The notes under the pieces are model-generated. The model saw only the letters and a program-made list of their open reading frames with translations, had not been told where the DNA came from and searched no databases. The position numbers were made by a program, and so were the translations under genes. Of a stretch of 64,000 bases of DNA, positions 34,101 through 46,903 are shown piece by piece; positions within the stretch are counted from its first letter, which is position 1, and the number at the start of each line of letters is the position of its first letter. Origin of the DNA: Erythrocercus mccallii (lineage: Eukaryota; Chordata; Aves; Passeriformes; Dicruridae); the NCBI GenBank assembly GCA_013397435.1, contig VZRG01000166.1, positions 434,001 to 498,000 on the forward strand. Reading direction: 5' to 3'.

Positions 34101-35944
34101 GTCTGCTCTGAAGGGAGAATTTGGAAATAAGTGATAATCCATGACGTTTCTGAGGCAAGGTTTGTACCGTGAGAAAGAAACCTTTTAGGCCAGGTGGTAT
34201 AGTCAAAAGAAAACTTTCAGGCCCACAAATGTGTTTTTAATGTGTGGCAGAGATTTGTAGCTTTTTCTCACCTATATGAAAAAACCCCTTACTTCCTATA
34301 CTAATGGTAACTGATGCATCTGAGTCCCGAGAGAATTGACAAATGTTTTAGATACTCAGCTTTAATCCCTCTCTGATAAGTGGGCAGTGTGTGTATCTAC
34401 TTTTCTGCACATAGCAGAGTTGGAGGCCTGAGCAGTCAGCAAGTTAAGCGTTATCTTTTGTTCTGATGAACATCAGAAATTTATATGAATTGTTACCATA
34501 GCTACTTCCCCAAGCTAGGCATTTCCTCCTCACCACAGAAGTTCACAAGTCAGGTAGATAATCGCATAGCATATTGAGTGAATCATGCACATGAGCAGAA
34601 GGGTTTGAAATAAAATGCTGGTATAACACAGCTGTAATTAGGGATAACCTCCCACTCACCTCATGAAACTGTCTCTTCTCTCTGTGATTGCTGACAGAGG
34701 CTTTCCAAATACATGGTGGGGGAAGGGAGTACACGGCATAACAGAGTGCTAAATGCAGAATTCCTGTAACTCAGGATGGTGTTAAACAAGACCTCTGACT
34801 AAATAGCTGTGTGGGCAACCATCACATCTTTCATTCTGAAACAACCACCCTCCTCAGGTTTCTTTTCCTTCACAGTCGAAGTTGCAATGGCCATGACTGG
34901 AAATGAGCTACTGCAGCTGAACTTTTTGATGCAACTAAGTTACAATGATTCAAAGACCCTTTTGGAAACGGTTTTCTGAAGGACGTTCTTGAGTCTGCAT
35001 AAGCAAAAATCAGGAATTAAATCTGTAAGCTTGCCTAAATCAAACACTCAGCAACCTTTAACACCATTCATGATAACTATTTTCCTTCCCAGCAAAATGC
35101 TCCTAAGAGGACAGCTGAGAGGGAGGTGTGGGGGGGAACAAAGCCCACCTATTTTCTGTGACTCTTACTGGTTTTTTGTTAAGCCTTAACTGTTGCTGTG
35201 CCTGGCCTGTTTTTATGACTGGTGTCTGCAAATGTTCACAAGGTTGAGTTTTACACGCTAGCAGGAAGCAGGACATGGGGGAGAGTGGCAGCTGTGGCTT
35301 TCCAGAACCAAAGGTTTTCATTTGCCTCCTCTGGCCTGCGTGCCAGAGCAGCATGTGAGCACACATAGGCAGAGAGCAGCTAGACAGCACAGTTCATATT
35401 TCCAGGGCTTGGAAGTTGCTCATCAGTGTAAAATAGTCCCCCTTCCAAATTTCCTTGAAAAGATCCTGAACCTAAGCAAAATGTATCATAATAATTCACT
35501 GTGTCATTATTCACTCAGCTCAACTTCTGTGGGTGTGCTCCCATCAACATTTTGAAAGCTCAAAATAATGGAGCCTACCTGTGCACACAGTATAAGCCTA
35601 CAATTCATGAAACACAATTTTGAATTCAGAGACAAGTGTGGCTTTAAAAACTGCTTTCTAGCCTTACTCTGAAGCAGATTAGCATAAAATACCCCTATCT
35701 ACCTACCCAACAAAGAGGTTTTTGACACTAGATTTGACAAACTTTAAAAATCAGCTTTACTGTTGGCTAATGCCCAAGGCAGCAGCAGGACTCCACAACT
35801 TGTACAGTTCCTCTCTGGATCAAAATTTCAGCTTCATGTGTGCACACAAAATGGATCTCTTAAGCATGAAGTTCTTGCTGATTTCAGCCCAGAAAAGATA
35901 TACTTACAGATTCCTGACAGTAAAATCATAGTTTCCAAGAAATT
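31136..35944. other. Non-coding stretch
   Basis: Nearly 5 kb without a recognised gene or repeat. A perfect 16-bp palindrome acctgaaatttcaggt occupies 31645-31660. The open frames are short. Confidence 0.45.
31645..31660. repeat. Perfect 16-bp palindrome
   Basis: The 16 bases are identical to their own reverse complement with no spacer. Half sites read ACCTGAAA, a partial E-box-like unit. No specific factor is implied. Confidence 0.75.
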
Positions 35945-36775
35945 TCACAGAATCGTAGCACAAGCTGAGTTGAAAGGGCCCTGAAAGATCATGGAGTTTG
36001 ACTCCTGGCGGTGCACTGCACTGTGCCCAAGTCACACCATGTGCATTGTCCAAACACTTGAGCTCTGCCAGGCTTGGTGCTGTGACCACTTCCCTGGGGA
36101 GCCTGTTCCAGTGCCCAGCCACACTCTGGGTGAAGAGCCTTTCCCTGATTTCCAACCCAAACCTCCCCTGACACAACTTCAGGCCATTCCCTTGGGCTCT
36201 GTCACTGGTCACCACAGAGAAGAGATCAGTGCCTGCCCCTCCTCCTCCCCTCATGAGGAAGTTGTAACTGCAGTGGGGCCCCCCTCAGTCTCTTCTCCAG
36301 GCTGAACAGACTTCAGCCATTTTTCATATGGCTTCCTCTCAAGGCCCTTCATCATCTTGGTTGCCCTTCTATGGACACTCTCTAATAGTTTAATAGCCTT
36401 CTTATATTTTGTCACCCAGAAGTGCCCCCAGCACTGGAGGTGAGGCCGCCCCAGTGCAGAGCAGAGGGGACAATCCCTTCACTTGCCTGGATGTGATGCT
36501 GTGCCTGGTGCCCCCCAGGACAGGGTTGTCCCTCCTGGCTCCAGGGCACTGCTGACTCAGATTCCACTTGTCATCAGCCAGGATCCCCAGGTCCCTTTCC
36601 AACATCTCATTCCCCAGTCTGCACATCCAGGGTTGTCTCATCCCCGGTGCAGAATCTGACACTTTCCCTTGTTGAACTTCACATGGTTGGTGATTGCCCA
36701 GTCTCTAATTTGTTGATGTCTCTCTGCAGGGCCTCCCTGCTTTCAAGAGAGTCGACAGCTCCTCATCCTTTGATT
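35945..36775 (-). mobile_element. CR1 LINE, 5'-truncated, with decayed ORF2 C-terminus
   Basis: About 830 bases in minus orientation. The 3' end is at the left, where cacagaatcgtagc continues into gttgaaagggccctgaaagatcat, a diverged CR1 terminal unit. Read on the minus strand it encodes pieces of the reverse-transcriptase C-terminal region in order. ERDLGILADDK lies within 36546-36599, RRATKMMKGLER within about 36335-36373, LFSVVTSDR follows, and HWNRLPREVV is at 36084-36113. These are hallmark CR1 ORF2 segments. They fall in different frames and are separated by stops, and one residue is lost after the HWNRLPREVV block where the family has a Lys/Arg pair. The copy is therefore dead. The endonuclease and most of the polymerase are absent. 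Its age appears greater than that of the 40.0-kb copy. Confidence 0.92.
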
Positions 36776-39098
36776 TCTGTTACCAGGTGTCACTAAGGAC
36801 CACGCACTATCATAGCACCTACGGACGCTAGGAATGAATTTAGCCCATGACAAATGCCGAGGACTATTTTGGGTACTGAAATTATGTCATCAGACCAGGG
36901 AGCTTATTATCTGTCATTCTTCACAGCATGCATCTTGCCTCTGGGCTGATTTGGAAGAGCCAAAAGCCAAACTCAGTAAGACCACAATGTCTCAAGGCAA
37001 GAAACAGTAGAAATGTTGTAGGAAAGCTCCACCTGAAAGGATTCCTTCTCAATTTTCAAAGCAAAAGAACATGCCAATAAACTTGCCAAACCAAAACCAG
37101 CGCATACATTTCTTTGTGTAAATACCTTTATCACCACTCTGATAGATCTTGTTGACCTGGGTCAAATATGAAGAGATGAAATCCAGATGGCAGATGGTTT
37201 ATCCCCTACAGAAGTTTACACTGAATTAGAGGAAGTCTGATACATTAAAAATCCCAAAGCCAGTATTTATCTCCAAGGCACAACATATATAGTCCCCACA
37301 ACCTACAAAAAGAACATGTTGTCTCTCCTTTCCTTCTAAGTTATTTGACTCCCAAGGAGCTCACTGGATAGCATATAACAGATAGTACAAAAAAGGCATT
37401 TATTATAAAAACATTTGATGAGAGGAAATAAGATAATATCTCTATGCTGCTTAAGGACCTTAGACATATAGTATTACAAGCAAGAAGCATGGATGGCAGG
37501 CAGAACTCCACACATCCTTCTCAAGAATATTAAAATCCAGCTTCTTCCCTGATAGCCATCAATGATCAAAAGGCATAAACAATCAGGCTTTCTATGCTAA
37601 TGATTGCACTGAAATACTTCCTTAAGTGGTTTAACCAATTAGAAGGAGCACCAACCGTTAAAAGGAATCTTAATGATGGATTAGTTATTCAGAATCCTTT
37701 AAAAGACAACGATGTAGTTTTTAATCTCACATGTCCCTAATTTTTTCTTGATTTTGGCTGTTTTAATTTTTTAAAAATAATAGCCCCAACCCCAAACCGT
37801 CACAAACTCTTAGAAAGTATGAAGCTACCACCCTCCCTGCCTTTATTTTTATTTGCTTAATTTGTAAATCATTGAAAGTTAATATATTTTTGGTTCACAC
37901 ATGAAAAAGACTTGAAAGTTGAAGTAATCGAAGTCTCTCCTATGTGGACTCTAAGGCAAAGGATTTCTAATTGCTACGAACTGGCTAGTACAGACAAAAA
38001 ACTCTTAAAATGAAATCACATACTTTAAATTACATTTCATGAAGAAGCAATACCAGGTTTAAAGTCTGTTTGAAATAACACAAAAATCTTTCAATAAAAA
38101 GTTATTGTGTGCTATTCAGATGGGAGTGGAAAAACAGCGGTAGTTTATTGCTAAGGAATACATTGCCTGCAACATATTTCATAGAAAAAGTATTCTTAGC
38201 TAAACATGTCCTCCAGTAATGATTAGATTAACAACTGGCAAAATTTGGCCATTGTACATTATGTTCACAGAAAGTCACACTCGGCTGTTAACTCTGCACA
38301 GGCGTGCGGTGAGCCATCAGTGCTACAGTACAGGACAACATGTTGAGTAACACCACGGTCAAGTCAGAATTAGCAGGAGCATCACATATGTTATTGTTAG
38401 CAGAAGCAATGCAGACTGTTTAGAGGGCGTGCAATTCCTCTGCTAGCTTGTTTTGCTCTAGAGTTAAGCAAAACCACTTTAACTTCATCTTTGTTTCTCA
38501 TTTGTGCGTGATTTTCTTTTTTATTAAAAAACCCAAAGCCAAAAAACCCCAACAACTACAACTAAAAAGACCCCAAACTCACTGCAGACACACAACAGAT
38601 TTGGTCAGGGTTTTTTTCTGGGGGGCTTCCTGGCAGCTTTCCGCTGTGTCCAAATTACATGCTATCATGGATTGGCCTCATCTCTGGCTCCACAGGTAGT
38701 TCTGCCTTGCAGCTGCACCTGCAGCCGACAGCCTGAGCTCACCTCCTCTGCAAAGCACAGCTGAGGCACCACACACACAGCTCCTCTGCAGCACAGGGGA
38801 CATATCAGTCAGGCCTAGCTCGAAAAGCTCCCAGTAAAGTCCTGCATGACAGCTATAGAGCAGGTGAATCCCAACCTCCCAAAGCAACATTGCTTCCCCA
38901 GGGGAGTTCAATCCTCGCTCAGGCAGGCTGCAAGGTGTGTTTTGAAGGCAGGCAGGCAACGTACACGTGAGGCCACACTTTGTGTTGAGTCCTACCAACT
39001 TCAGACTTCTCATGGCCTTCATATTAACCTCTAGAGCACTCAGCTGAAGGGCAGTGCCCTGCTAGTATGCCTCTGGAGAGAGAATGAAATCATGAAAC
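36776..39098. other. Non-coding stretch
   Basis: No gene recognised. The part from about 37770 to 38460 has the dense non-repetitive texture of a possible conserved element, with several CpG near 38281-38440, but no motif cluster that I would defend. A-rich CCCC/AAAA steps lie at 38527-38575. A GC-richer patch at 38600-39030 gives short frames on both strands. Confidence 0.4.
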
Positions 39099-39125
39099 TT
39101 TTTATTATTTTATTATTATTTATTG
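39099..39125. repeat. TTA/TTTA simple repeat
   Basis: A run of TTTATTA-type units with no other base. Ordinary AT microsatellite. Confidence 0.8.
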
Positions 39126-39974
39126 GTTGGGAAGAAAATGAGGTCTTTTAAAGCTGAAACTTCTGGGGGTTACATACCACTCTCATAATGCTGAAGTCCA
39201 TGTAGCAACACAAGCATGAGTACTCCTGCCTTTAAAGAGGCTTGATTTTTCCCTCAGAGCAGAACAGGAATGTTTAGGAAAACACAGAAGTTGAGCAGGT
39301 TAGAAAAGTATTTCCCATACAGCTCTAGTTATGGGAGGCCTCTAATGGTATTTAATATTTCAAACAATTTTGGTTTCAATTAAAATAATAGATGGGAAAA
39401 TAAAAAAGAAGGGGATGGAAGGCGAGTAATTTTTTCCTATCCTGCAGGAAAATTCCAATTACTTAAATTATTCTTTTGCAGAGAAATAAAACAATTGCTG
39501 CAAAGGGGAACATGAAAATGTCATCCAATCTGTTTCTGAAATGCAGTTTATGCAATGAAGCAACATTCATGTGGATTCCTCTAATTCACTCCATTTTAGA
39601 ACATCAGCCAGACAGCAGTTTTTCAGTGTCACTTGAAAACTATTATGATTGCTGGCGGTCAGGGTCCCTTTCACCCCCTTAGGGTCTACCTCCAGCCCCT
39701 TTCCCAGAAGCACCTAGATGTTTTAGGGACAAAAACCAGTGAAGTTTTAGGAATGACTCTTCAGGAGGCAACATAAGCATTTCAGTACATTACCCAGAGG
39801 CAATTTAGGCACACAGCTTCCCTCAATGCCCCAAGAGAATGTAGGGGCTGCTCTGGGGGTCTAAGCCCCAGTGTTGAAGTCTTACAGCTGTAAAACATAC
39901 AGTTACCTAGAGTACTTACTGCTAAAGATACAGTGCATCTTTTTAAAGATGGGCATTAATATGATCCATACAAC
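39126..39974. other. Non-coding stretch
   Basis: AT-rich, with an A/T-rich patch at 39350-39420. No gene, RNA or repeat recognised before the CR1 copy that begins near 39975. Confidence 0.4.
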
Positions 39975-40183
39975 CACACAATCACAGTTTGGGTTGGAAG
40001 GGACCTTAAAGACCACCCAGGTCCAATCCCCCTGCTATGAGCAGGGACACCTTCCTCTAAACCAGGTTTCTCAAAACACCGTCCAGCCTGGCCTTGAACA
40101 CTTGCAGGGATGAGGCATCCACAGCTTCTCTGGGCAACCTGTGCCAGTGCCTCACCACTCCCACAATAAAGAACTTCTTTCAG
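39975..40183 (-). mobile_element. CR1 LINE 3' end, relatively well preserved
   Basis: On the plus strand the copy starts with caatcacagtttgggttgg and continues through gaagggaccttaaagacc. It then passes the ctatgagcagggacacc segment, the cagcctggccttgaacac segment and the tctgggcaacctgtgccagtg segment, which are the reverse complement of the standard CR1 3' region. Orientation is therefore minus, with the 3' end at the left. Only about 210 bases survive, and the right edge near 40183 is the 5' truncation. The match to the family pattern is the best of the four copies, which suggests a younger insertion. I see no clear target-site duplication. Confidence 0.93.
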
Positions 40184-42540
40184 CCAGTTATTGGTTATCA
40201 CATTACAGCAGGATTTAACACCAAAGCACTGAATTACTGTTCTCCAAAGTTCTTAGGTCCTTCCAAACCATACAGTCAATTGGGTCATTAGTTATATCTG
40301 AAAAACGTGGTCTAAATATGATCTCTGACTTCCTACAGGCTCTGGCAGGTATGACTTTAGGATGCTTTGGATGGCTTTGCAAATGTTACTCAAGATCTAG
40401 TCCATTGTCTTCCATTAAAGCAAACTATAAAAGTATATTCAGAGAGATGATTCACTTTCCCCTTGCTTTTAGCAAGAATTCTGCTTGAAGCTGGCAGGAG
40501 AAGCACTAGAAACTCATATGCAGCAGTCAGAGTTTTTATTCCAGAATATGTGAGCACTGTTTCAAAAAGATAGCAAATTAAATCAAAGCAAATAAATAAG
40601 TACTGCAGTCAACATGTTACAAAACATTGCTACTTTCTTCTCATTATTGGATACTTGTTCTATCATAGATACTACTTTCTTGAAACTATAATAAGAAAAA
40701 CACCAAAGAGAAAAATCTTGAAATGGCCTCACAGAGCTGTGAAAAGCACAGTAAGCAGTCATGTTTCAGAAAAATAATCTAGTTTTCACTAAACCAGTAT
40801 CTATATGTAAGCAAATACGTCTCACAGACTACAACTATAAGCACAGACATTAATTTTGTTAGTTTCACAAGGCTTTGTCCTCTCTTCATCTGAAGCAGCA
40901 CATTTGCAATGAGAGTCCAGTACTACTAAGTGAATCTCACATTTACACTGAGAGTGCCCAAGTGCTTTTCAAGTCTTGACTCTGCTTTATCTGCTTCTGT
41001 CGTAAGTCTGCCTGGCAAAAAACCCACATGCAGCTGAGGCAGGGACATGTTCACTTTCAGGAGTTGGTGAAAGAAAGGGGGCGTGGAAGAGAGACTCATT
41101 GCTCAAGAAAATAGTTTTCAGTCAGACTCCAGTACTGCCTAATTCCTGTCTGCATCAGCCCAGTTAAAGCTGCCTGTGCTTAGGGGCGATTGGCAGTCTG
41201 CTCTGGGTTCCTTCACTGCACTGCTAATCTCCACTAATACTCTCCCATGCTTCATTTAATTTCACTCTCAGGGCTCTTTTTCAAATTCTTCCTCAAATCT
41301 TAAACCAATGCCCTCATTGTTTAAGATTCCTTTACCCTGACAAGTCTGACCTCAGATATCCTTTCCTCTTTCCTGCTCTGTAACTCAGGCAGTCCACTTA
41401 CTCATTCATATGGTAACCTCATAATGGTCTCCACATTAATTAAGTAATTTTGGTTCTTTAAGGTACTACAGAGGGTTTTCAGTGCCTTTCAGGCCAATTG
41501 AACTTTTTTTTTGTTGAACAGACCGGAGAGTACATGGAAGAAGAGCCAAGGAGAACATGCTCGCTCTCCCTCTGGGCCATTCCTTTCATGCTGCTTCAGA
41601 GTTAGGCCAAAACAACATCAGCAAGTCTAATTTTCCCCAGCAGCGGATGGGAAATGACTAAAAACCCTGCAGATTAATTTGTGTCAGATGTATGCTTTCA
41701 AGCAAGTGAGAGTAAGAGAGAATGTGAGAGCATTTACAGAAAAATATGCTCTTTCTCTGGGATTTAGAAGGGCCCTCTTGTTTCAGAGCTCTTGGGAGCT
41801 GGGTGGCCCCAAGCAAGTGAAAAGTCCTACCTTTGCTTTATGTTCTCCTTTTGTATTTATGCTTTTCAGTAATCAGACTATTCAGAAAAAATGAGAGGGA
41901 CAAAAAGAAGCAAAACTGCACAATGCATGATTGGTTTTGCAGTATCTGCTGATTCTTCTAGCAAAGATAGTTTGCACCGTACAGGTGAGATGGTCAGAAA
42001 AAAAAGAGGACTGAGGATTTTTTTTGAGGGGTGAGGGTTGTGTTCCACATCACTCCAGAAAAACAAAATGTGGTGGAAATCTCACGTCAGTCTGGAAAAT
42101 AGTAACGATTAGTGTTACATAATCAATAACCTAATAGGACTGAAACTGCAGATCAATACATGATCCTGATCAGGAAGCACAGGTCCAAACCAGTTTTTCT
42201 GTTGAAGCAGTAGAGCTCAAGTTGCTCTCTGATTGCCAGATGTGACCACCCAGCTGTGATATTCCAACAGGACAAGTCCTGGAGTGGCCATGGAAATCCA
42301 GCAACTGTAATAATTATTTTGGTTCTACTCGGTGTGACTTAGCTGGGAATAAATTTTTCTGTATATGACTAACACATGAGCTGAAAAACACCACCACTGG
42401 CAGTGGTTAGGCTTCTTACCGGTATTCCCAGCAAGGCCAAGAACATTCATCTCTGTGTCCAATCTCTCTGGTTAATGGTGTTGCGACACTGGAGAGGAGT
42501 CACGTGTGTGCTATCACCGTGCAGTAACATTTCTGATGCT
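40184..42540. other. Non-coding stretch
   Basis: No gene or recognised repeat. T-rich and A-rich short runs occur, for instance near 41505 and 42000. The open frames are short and look random. Confidence 0.45.
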
Positions 42541-42560
42541 AAATTAAATAGATTTAATTT
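42541..42560. repeat. 20-bp AT palindrome
   Basis: Arms aaattaaat (42541-42549) and atttaattt (42552-42560) are exact reverse complements around ag. AT-only arms make chance plausible, although TTAAT cores in inverted repeat could attract homeodomain dimers. Confidence 0.65.
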
Positions 42561-45500
42561 TGTACATTCCTGGAACTCATATCCAATCTGATCTGCTGAC
42601 CACATCTAAAAGGATTTGTTTACTTTTTAGGCAGCCTTGATGTTTAGATCTCAGATGACTGCCTCAAAAATTCTAGGGAAGCTCAAAATAAGTCTCATAA
42701 AGAAGTGCAGCATTAACATGGACTTGTTTCTGGTGAGAGACAGCTCTGCTTCAAAAACTTCAAGCCTTACTCTTCATTCACACTGTTCCTAATCCTTGTC
42801 TTATCATTATTCTGAGACAAAAATAATAACACCCAAAATCCTACCCGAAGTCTGAATCCCAATCTGATTTGGCAGCATAAATATAACCAGAGAAAAACCT
42901 TCCAAGAGAGCCAAAGAGACAAAATGCCCCAATCTAAAAAGAAAGCAAAGAAGTTTTGTGGAATTAGGCCTTAAATCTCAGTTTCAGAACAGACTAGCAC
43001 TTAGGAGCCTGTCAGAACTTTCAACAAGATGTCAGATATAGTTAATACAACATGTAATATTGGTGCAGTTATGCTGGTACTCTTAGCAATATCACCTATT
43101 TCAATCTAGAAAGGAAATAGCAGTACAGGGAAGAAACAACATAGGATGCCTTTATATCTATAATTGTTGTTGTACTGGGATGTTTTTCAATAAAAACACA
43201 TACCAGTAACCTAAATGGTTGTACTACTGCCAGATCTATATGAGACCAAGAGTCTCAGAAGATTTAGATGTCTCTATCACACCAGTGTTTCCCTAGCATT
43301 TTGGCAGGTAATAGCATTTCTAGGCTTATATATAAAGTACCAGATCACATCTGAGAAAGAGAGAAAGTCTTTAGTTACTTGACCATTTTGAAAATAGGTT
43401 TTTAGGGTTGCTGAAATGTATAAGAATTGGTAAGTTAAAAAAATAAAGCAATCCTCTTCAAAGGAACAAAATCGAACACAGCCATTCAGAAGAAACAGTA
43501 ACAAAAGGAAAAAGAAATCTGTATTAGTGATGATTATACTGGCAAGTCTTCTCTGTCTGTAATGCATACTTGTGGAAAATGATAACTACAGCTATAGCAA
43601 TTCATGTAATGCTGCCTGAATACTTTTTATCTGAGACAAAACTGCACTGTTATCTTCATGTATCCAGCAAAAAAACAAGTTCTAGAGCAGATTAATTCAA
43701 TAATATCTAGGTTCCTAATTCCCTGATTTAGGTCTCAGGAGAAGCTTAGAAAATTTCAGCAGAAAGAGAAAGAGGAATTTCCTTATTTTATCTGATTCAT
43801 AGGAAAACCTCAAGTTCATTGAGGTAGTCTATCAGTTTTAGGGTGCCTAATGCTGGAAAGAAAAAACGGCAGCCCAAGCCTGCAGGTAACATCAGTGACA
43901 GACCTCACTCTCCAGCTCGAAGTTTATTCACCACACATTCACATCAGTGCTAGTTCCAGCTCAGGAAGGCAGCTCAGGCACATATCCAGGGTTTTGCAGG
44001 GCAAGCCTGCTCAGCCCTTGCTGTGAGCAGCTTTAGGAGCCAGGAACCACACCCTTGCTTCCTGTCAGAGCAGAACAAGCCTAGAAGTCACAAAACCTAT
44101 CTACTGGTTACACTGCCAGAAATGTGCATGTGTGCCCCCAGGAGAGTACTAATTAATCTTTCTGGCACCAAAGCCTCAATCATCTTATCCCAGGCCAAAC
44201 CCCACTATGGGACTGACAGTCCTCCTGAGATACACACGAGGTCCAAGGAAATGCCATCAACCTCTCCCCAGTCTCACCCAAGATGCTCTCCTGTTCAGAT
44301 AGGGACTGTGACTATTGCTCATCTTGGGCTGGGGGAGCGGTCTCAGTGAGGACTTTGGAATATTTGATTCTCCAAGACTAGCAGGATTCATGAGATCTGA
44401 ACCTCATGCCACATAAAAGCTCAGCGAGTCTTTCCTAATCTGTGTCCAATCTAAGCTCAAACTTGCAATTCCTGGACAGTACCAAAAATAAAATTGCCGC
44501 AATTCTGAGAGCAGAGCTCATGGTGCTGGGCTGAAGAGGCACAAAGACTGCAGGGTCTTTGTGTATGGTAAGAAAATTGTAGATGGGGAAGGCAATCTGA
44601 ATGACAGCTGTGGCTCTCTCAACCTTCCTCCTGCCAGGAAGCCCTTCAGCCTCACCAAAAGTCGATATCTGTTGCCAAAGATTAACCATCACTGTCAGAA
44701 AGACTTCCAGTACTTTCCTGACTTAAATATCTGAAAGGTAGTAGAATCTCAGCTGTCATCATCATTACTATCACTATGATATCTGCATTATATTTTTAAT
44801 AACACAAGAACATTGAAACAATTATGAAGGCTACAGATAACTTGCAATCTGATAACCCTGAACAGCTGCTTGTAAATATTTCCTCATATTATTCCACACT
44901 TATTTATCATTTGAAATAATTAAGCACTTAAACACTATTGTTTGCTTACATACGGATGTACATTTCTGACATGAACGAACACAGTATGAAAAGTAACAGA
45001 TTGCTTATCAGGAAGGTACATTTTTTCTGTATTTTGAAGAACATCTGTAGAAGTCTGAAGGGCAGAAATCATATTCCTGAAAGACATTTTACCATGGCTA
45101 ATTCTTAGGAAAAAAACCAACCACTCACATATATTAAGAGGTCTAGGAGACTTAATTTTTGCTGTAAGCCTCAAAGATTTCATTTTCAGAGAACTCAGCT
45201 AAGGATTCTGCATTCTTAACAATTCTGAATAATCAGGCTCAACTGTCTGACATCAATGATTATGAAAAATTTTTACCCAAATGCTTTACATGAATGCCTG
45301 ATATTTCTCTCTCCTTGTTTTTAATTTTAGATTCAGTCCACTGTTCACATTTCTAGGCATTAGCAGACATTTGATTGTTATTTTTCCCTTATGTTCGAAC
45401 TTTTAGGTCCTAGGCCAAGCTATGGCCTCAGCTGTGTGAACGTAAACCAAGCAACTCTATTCACTCGAGTGAGTTTTCATTAGCAAAGGCACAAGCAAGG

Positions 45501-46329
45501 CTTGGCTCTCACATCTGATTGTGCCTTACCACTTCAATAATCTCATGTTGGGATCTCAGAAACAAAAATACTCAAGTGGTCATAACACTGTGCTAAAACT
45601 CTGTCTAAGTCTATTCCAGCTCAGGCTTTTACTGAAGCACCATTTAAGAATTGTTTGGCAAAAAAAAAGGGCTAGATTTTTTGACCCCAGGTTCTAAATT
45701 TACCATTTGACTATATATTTTTCTTTAAATACGCTGTGACTCAGACACACCTTCACTGCCATTTATGTACACAGGTTTCATATGCTCAGCCCTGTTTGCT
45801 TTCTGTGTAAAACAGAAGAGGTCACTGTATCTGAAACAAACCTGAACTTACAGCTAGACTAATGAGTAACTTGAATGCAAACAAATCAAGCAATCTTGCC
45901 CAAAAGTCTGCATGAACCCGTTGATTTTCCTCACCAAACCCCTGCAAATGAGCAAAGTGTAAGAAGGGAAGTATCTACGTTGGGGAAGAAACAGGGGAGC
46001 TTTTAGTCTGATAAATGCAATCTCACACGAGAGCTACTCTGCCTGGCCAGGTCACCCCACTTCTCCCTCCCCAAGGTCCTCATGCTCCAGAAAACTCTGA
46101 GTCCCTTCTCCCAGCTCTTGGAAGGAAAGGAGAAGTTTGCTACAGGGAGAAAGACATTATAGCTCACCAGCTATGTGAACAAACTCAGACATATTTGGCT
46201 TCTGTGAACTTGGCTATATCAATGAAACATCAGAGCTCAAACCTGATGCTTTATTTCCTTTAGTCTGAGGTTCTGCTTGCTATAAACGTGATCTGGAACA
46301 GCACGTGTGAGACTGTAAAGCAAAAAAGA
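42561..46329. other. Non-coding stretch
   Basis: No gene or interspersed repeat recognised. A GC-richer part at about 43860-44350 carries a 108-residue plus-strand frame without recognisable domains. The rest is AT-rich. Confidence 0.45.
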
Positions 46330-46760
46330 AATGAAAACAAAATGTGATTGTACATGAGATCAATTCCATGCTGACGTGATAATACGTTCAAAATTCTCAT
46401 TTCTGTAGAAAGCTGACCACAGGCACTTCATCAATCAGTATTTCGATTTGTAATGTGTTCCATATGGTTCTCTGTCATTACTTAATGGGGAACATCCCCT
46501 CTGAAAACATCTGACTCTGAGCTCTGCATCGAGAGAGCTGCTCGTGTTTCAACCACGTTTCCCAGAAACTGAACACTCAGCAACATATTCATTTTTTAGT
46601 GACAGCCACCACTAATGAGAAACAGCCATGGGTTCGTTGAATCTTTCACAAGCCAAAGAAATTTATATTAGCAACAACAACAAAGAAATCTCAGATTCAT
46701 TTATACGGCAACTGAATCTCCAGAGTTTCCAAAATCTCGATTTTAACACCCTAAAGCTCA
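46330..46760. promoter_or_regulatory. Candidate regulatory block
   Basis: A non-repetitive block with a CRE-like TGACGTGA at 46372-46379 and ATCAATCA near 46428-46435. Unlike its neighbours it has no homopolymer runs. It has no supported coding frame. This call rests only on texture and motif presence. Confidence 0.18.
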
Positions 46761-46842
46761 TACTGGGTTGGTGCTTGTACTTTTCTATTTTTTTATTTTA
46801 TAGTTTCTCTGTCTAGGTTTGATGGGGGAGAGACTTTGCGGG

Positions 46843-46903
46843 GGGAAGTTGGTTTGGTTTTTTGTGTTTTTTTTGGTAGGTTTTGTTGTTGTTGTTTTTA
46901 ATT
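46843..46903. repeat. G/T-rich low-complexity tract
   Basis: Almost entirely G and T, including a T8 run and (GTT)4 near 46880. A similar G/T-rich patch lies at 47185-47265. Simple sequence of no recognised origin. Confidence 0.7.

Noticed and set aside
35904..36254. 116-codon minus-strand frame as a gene
   Set aside because: It contains the CR1 reverse-transcriptase C-terminal signature and is part of a truncated, frameshifted retrotransposon.
43860..44350. Possible LTR or other repeat because of local GC and composition
   Set aside because: No terminal repeats, primer-binding site or matching second copy was seen in the window.
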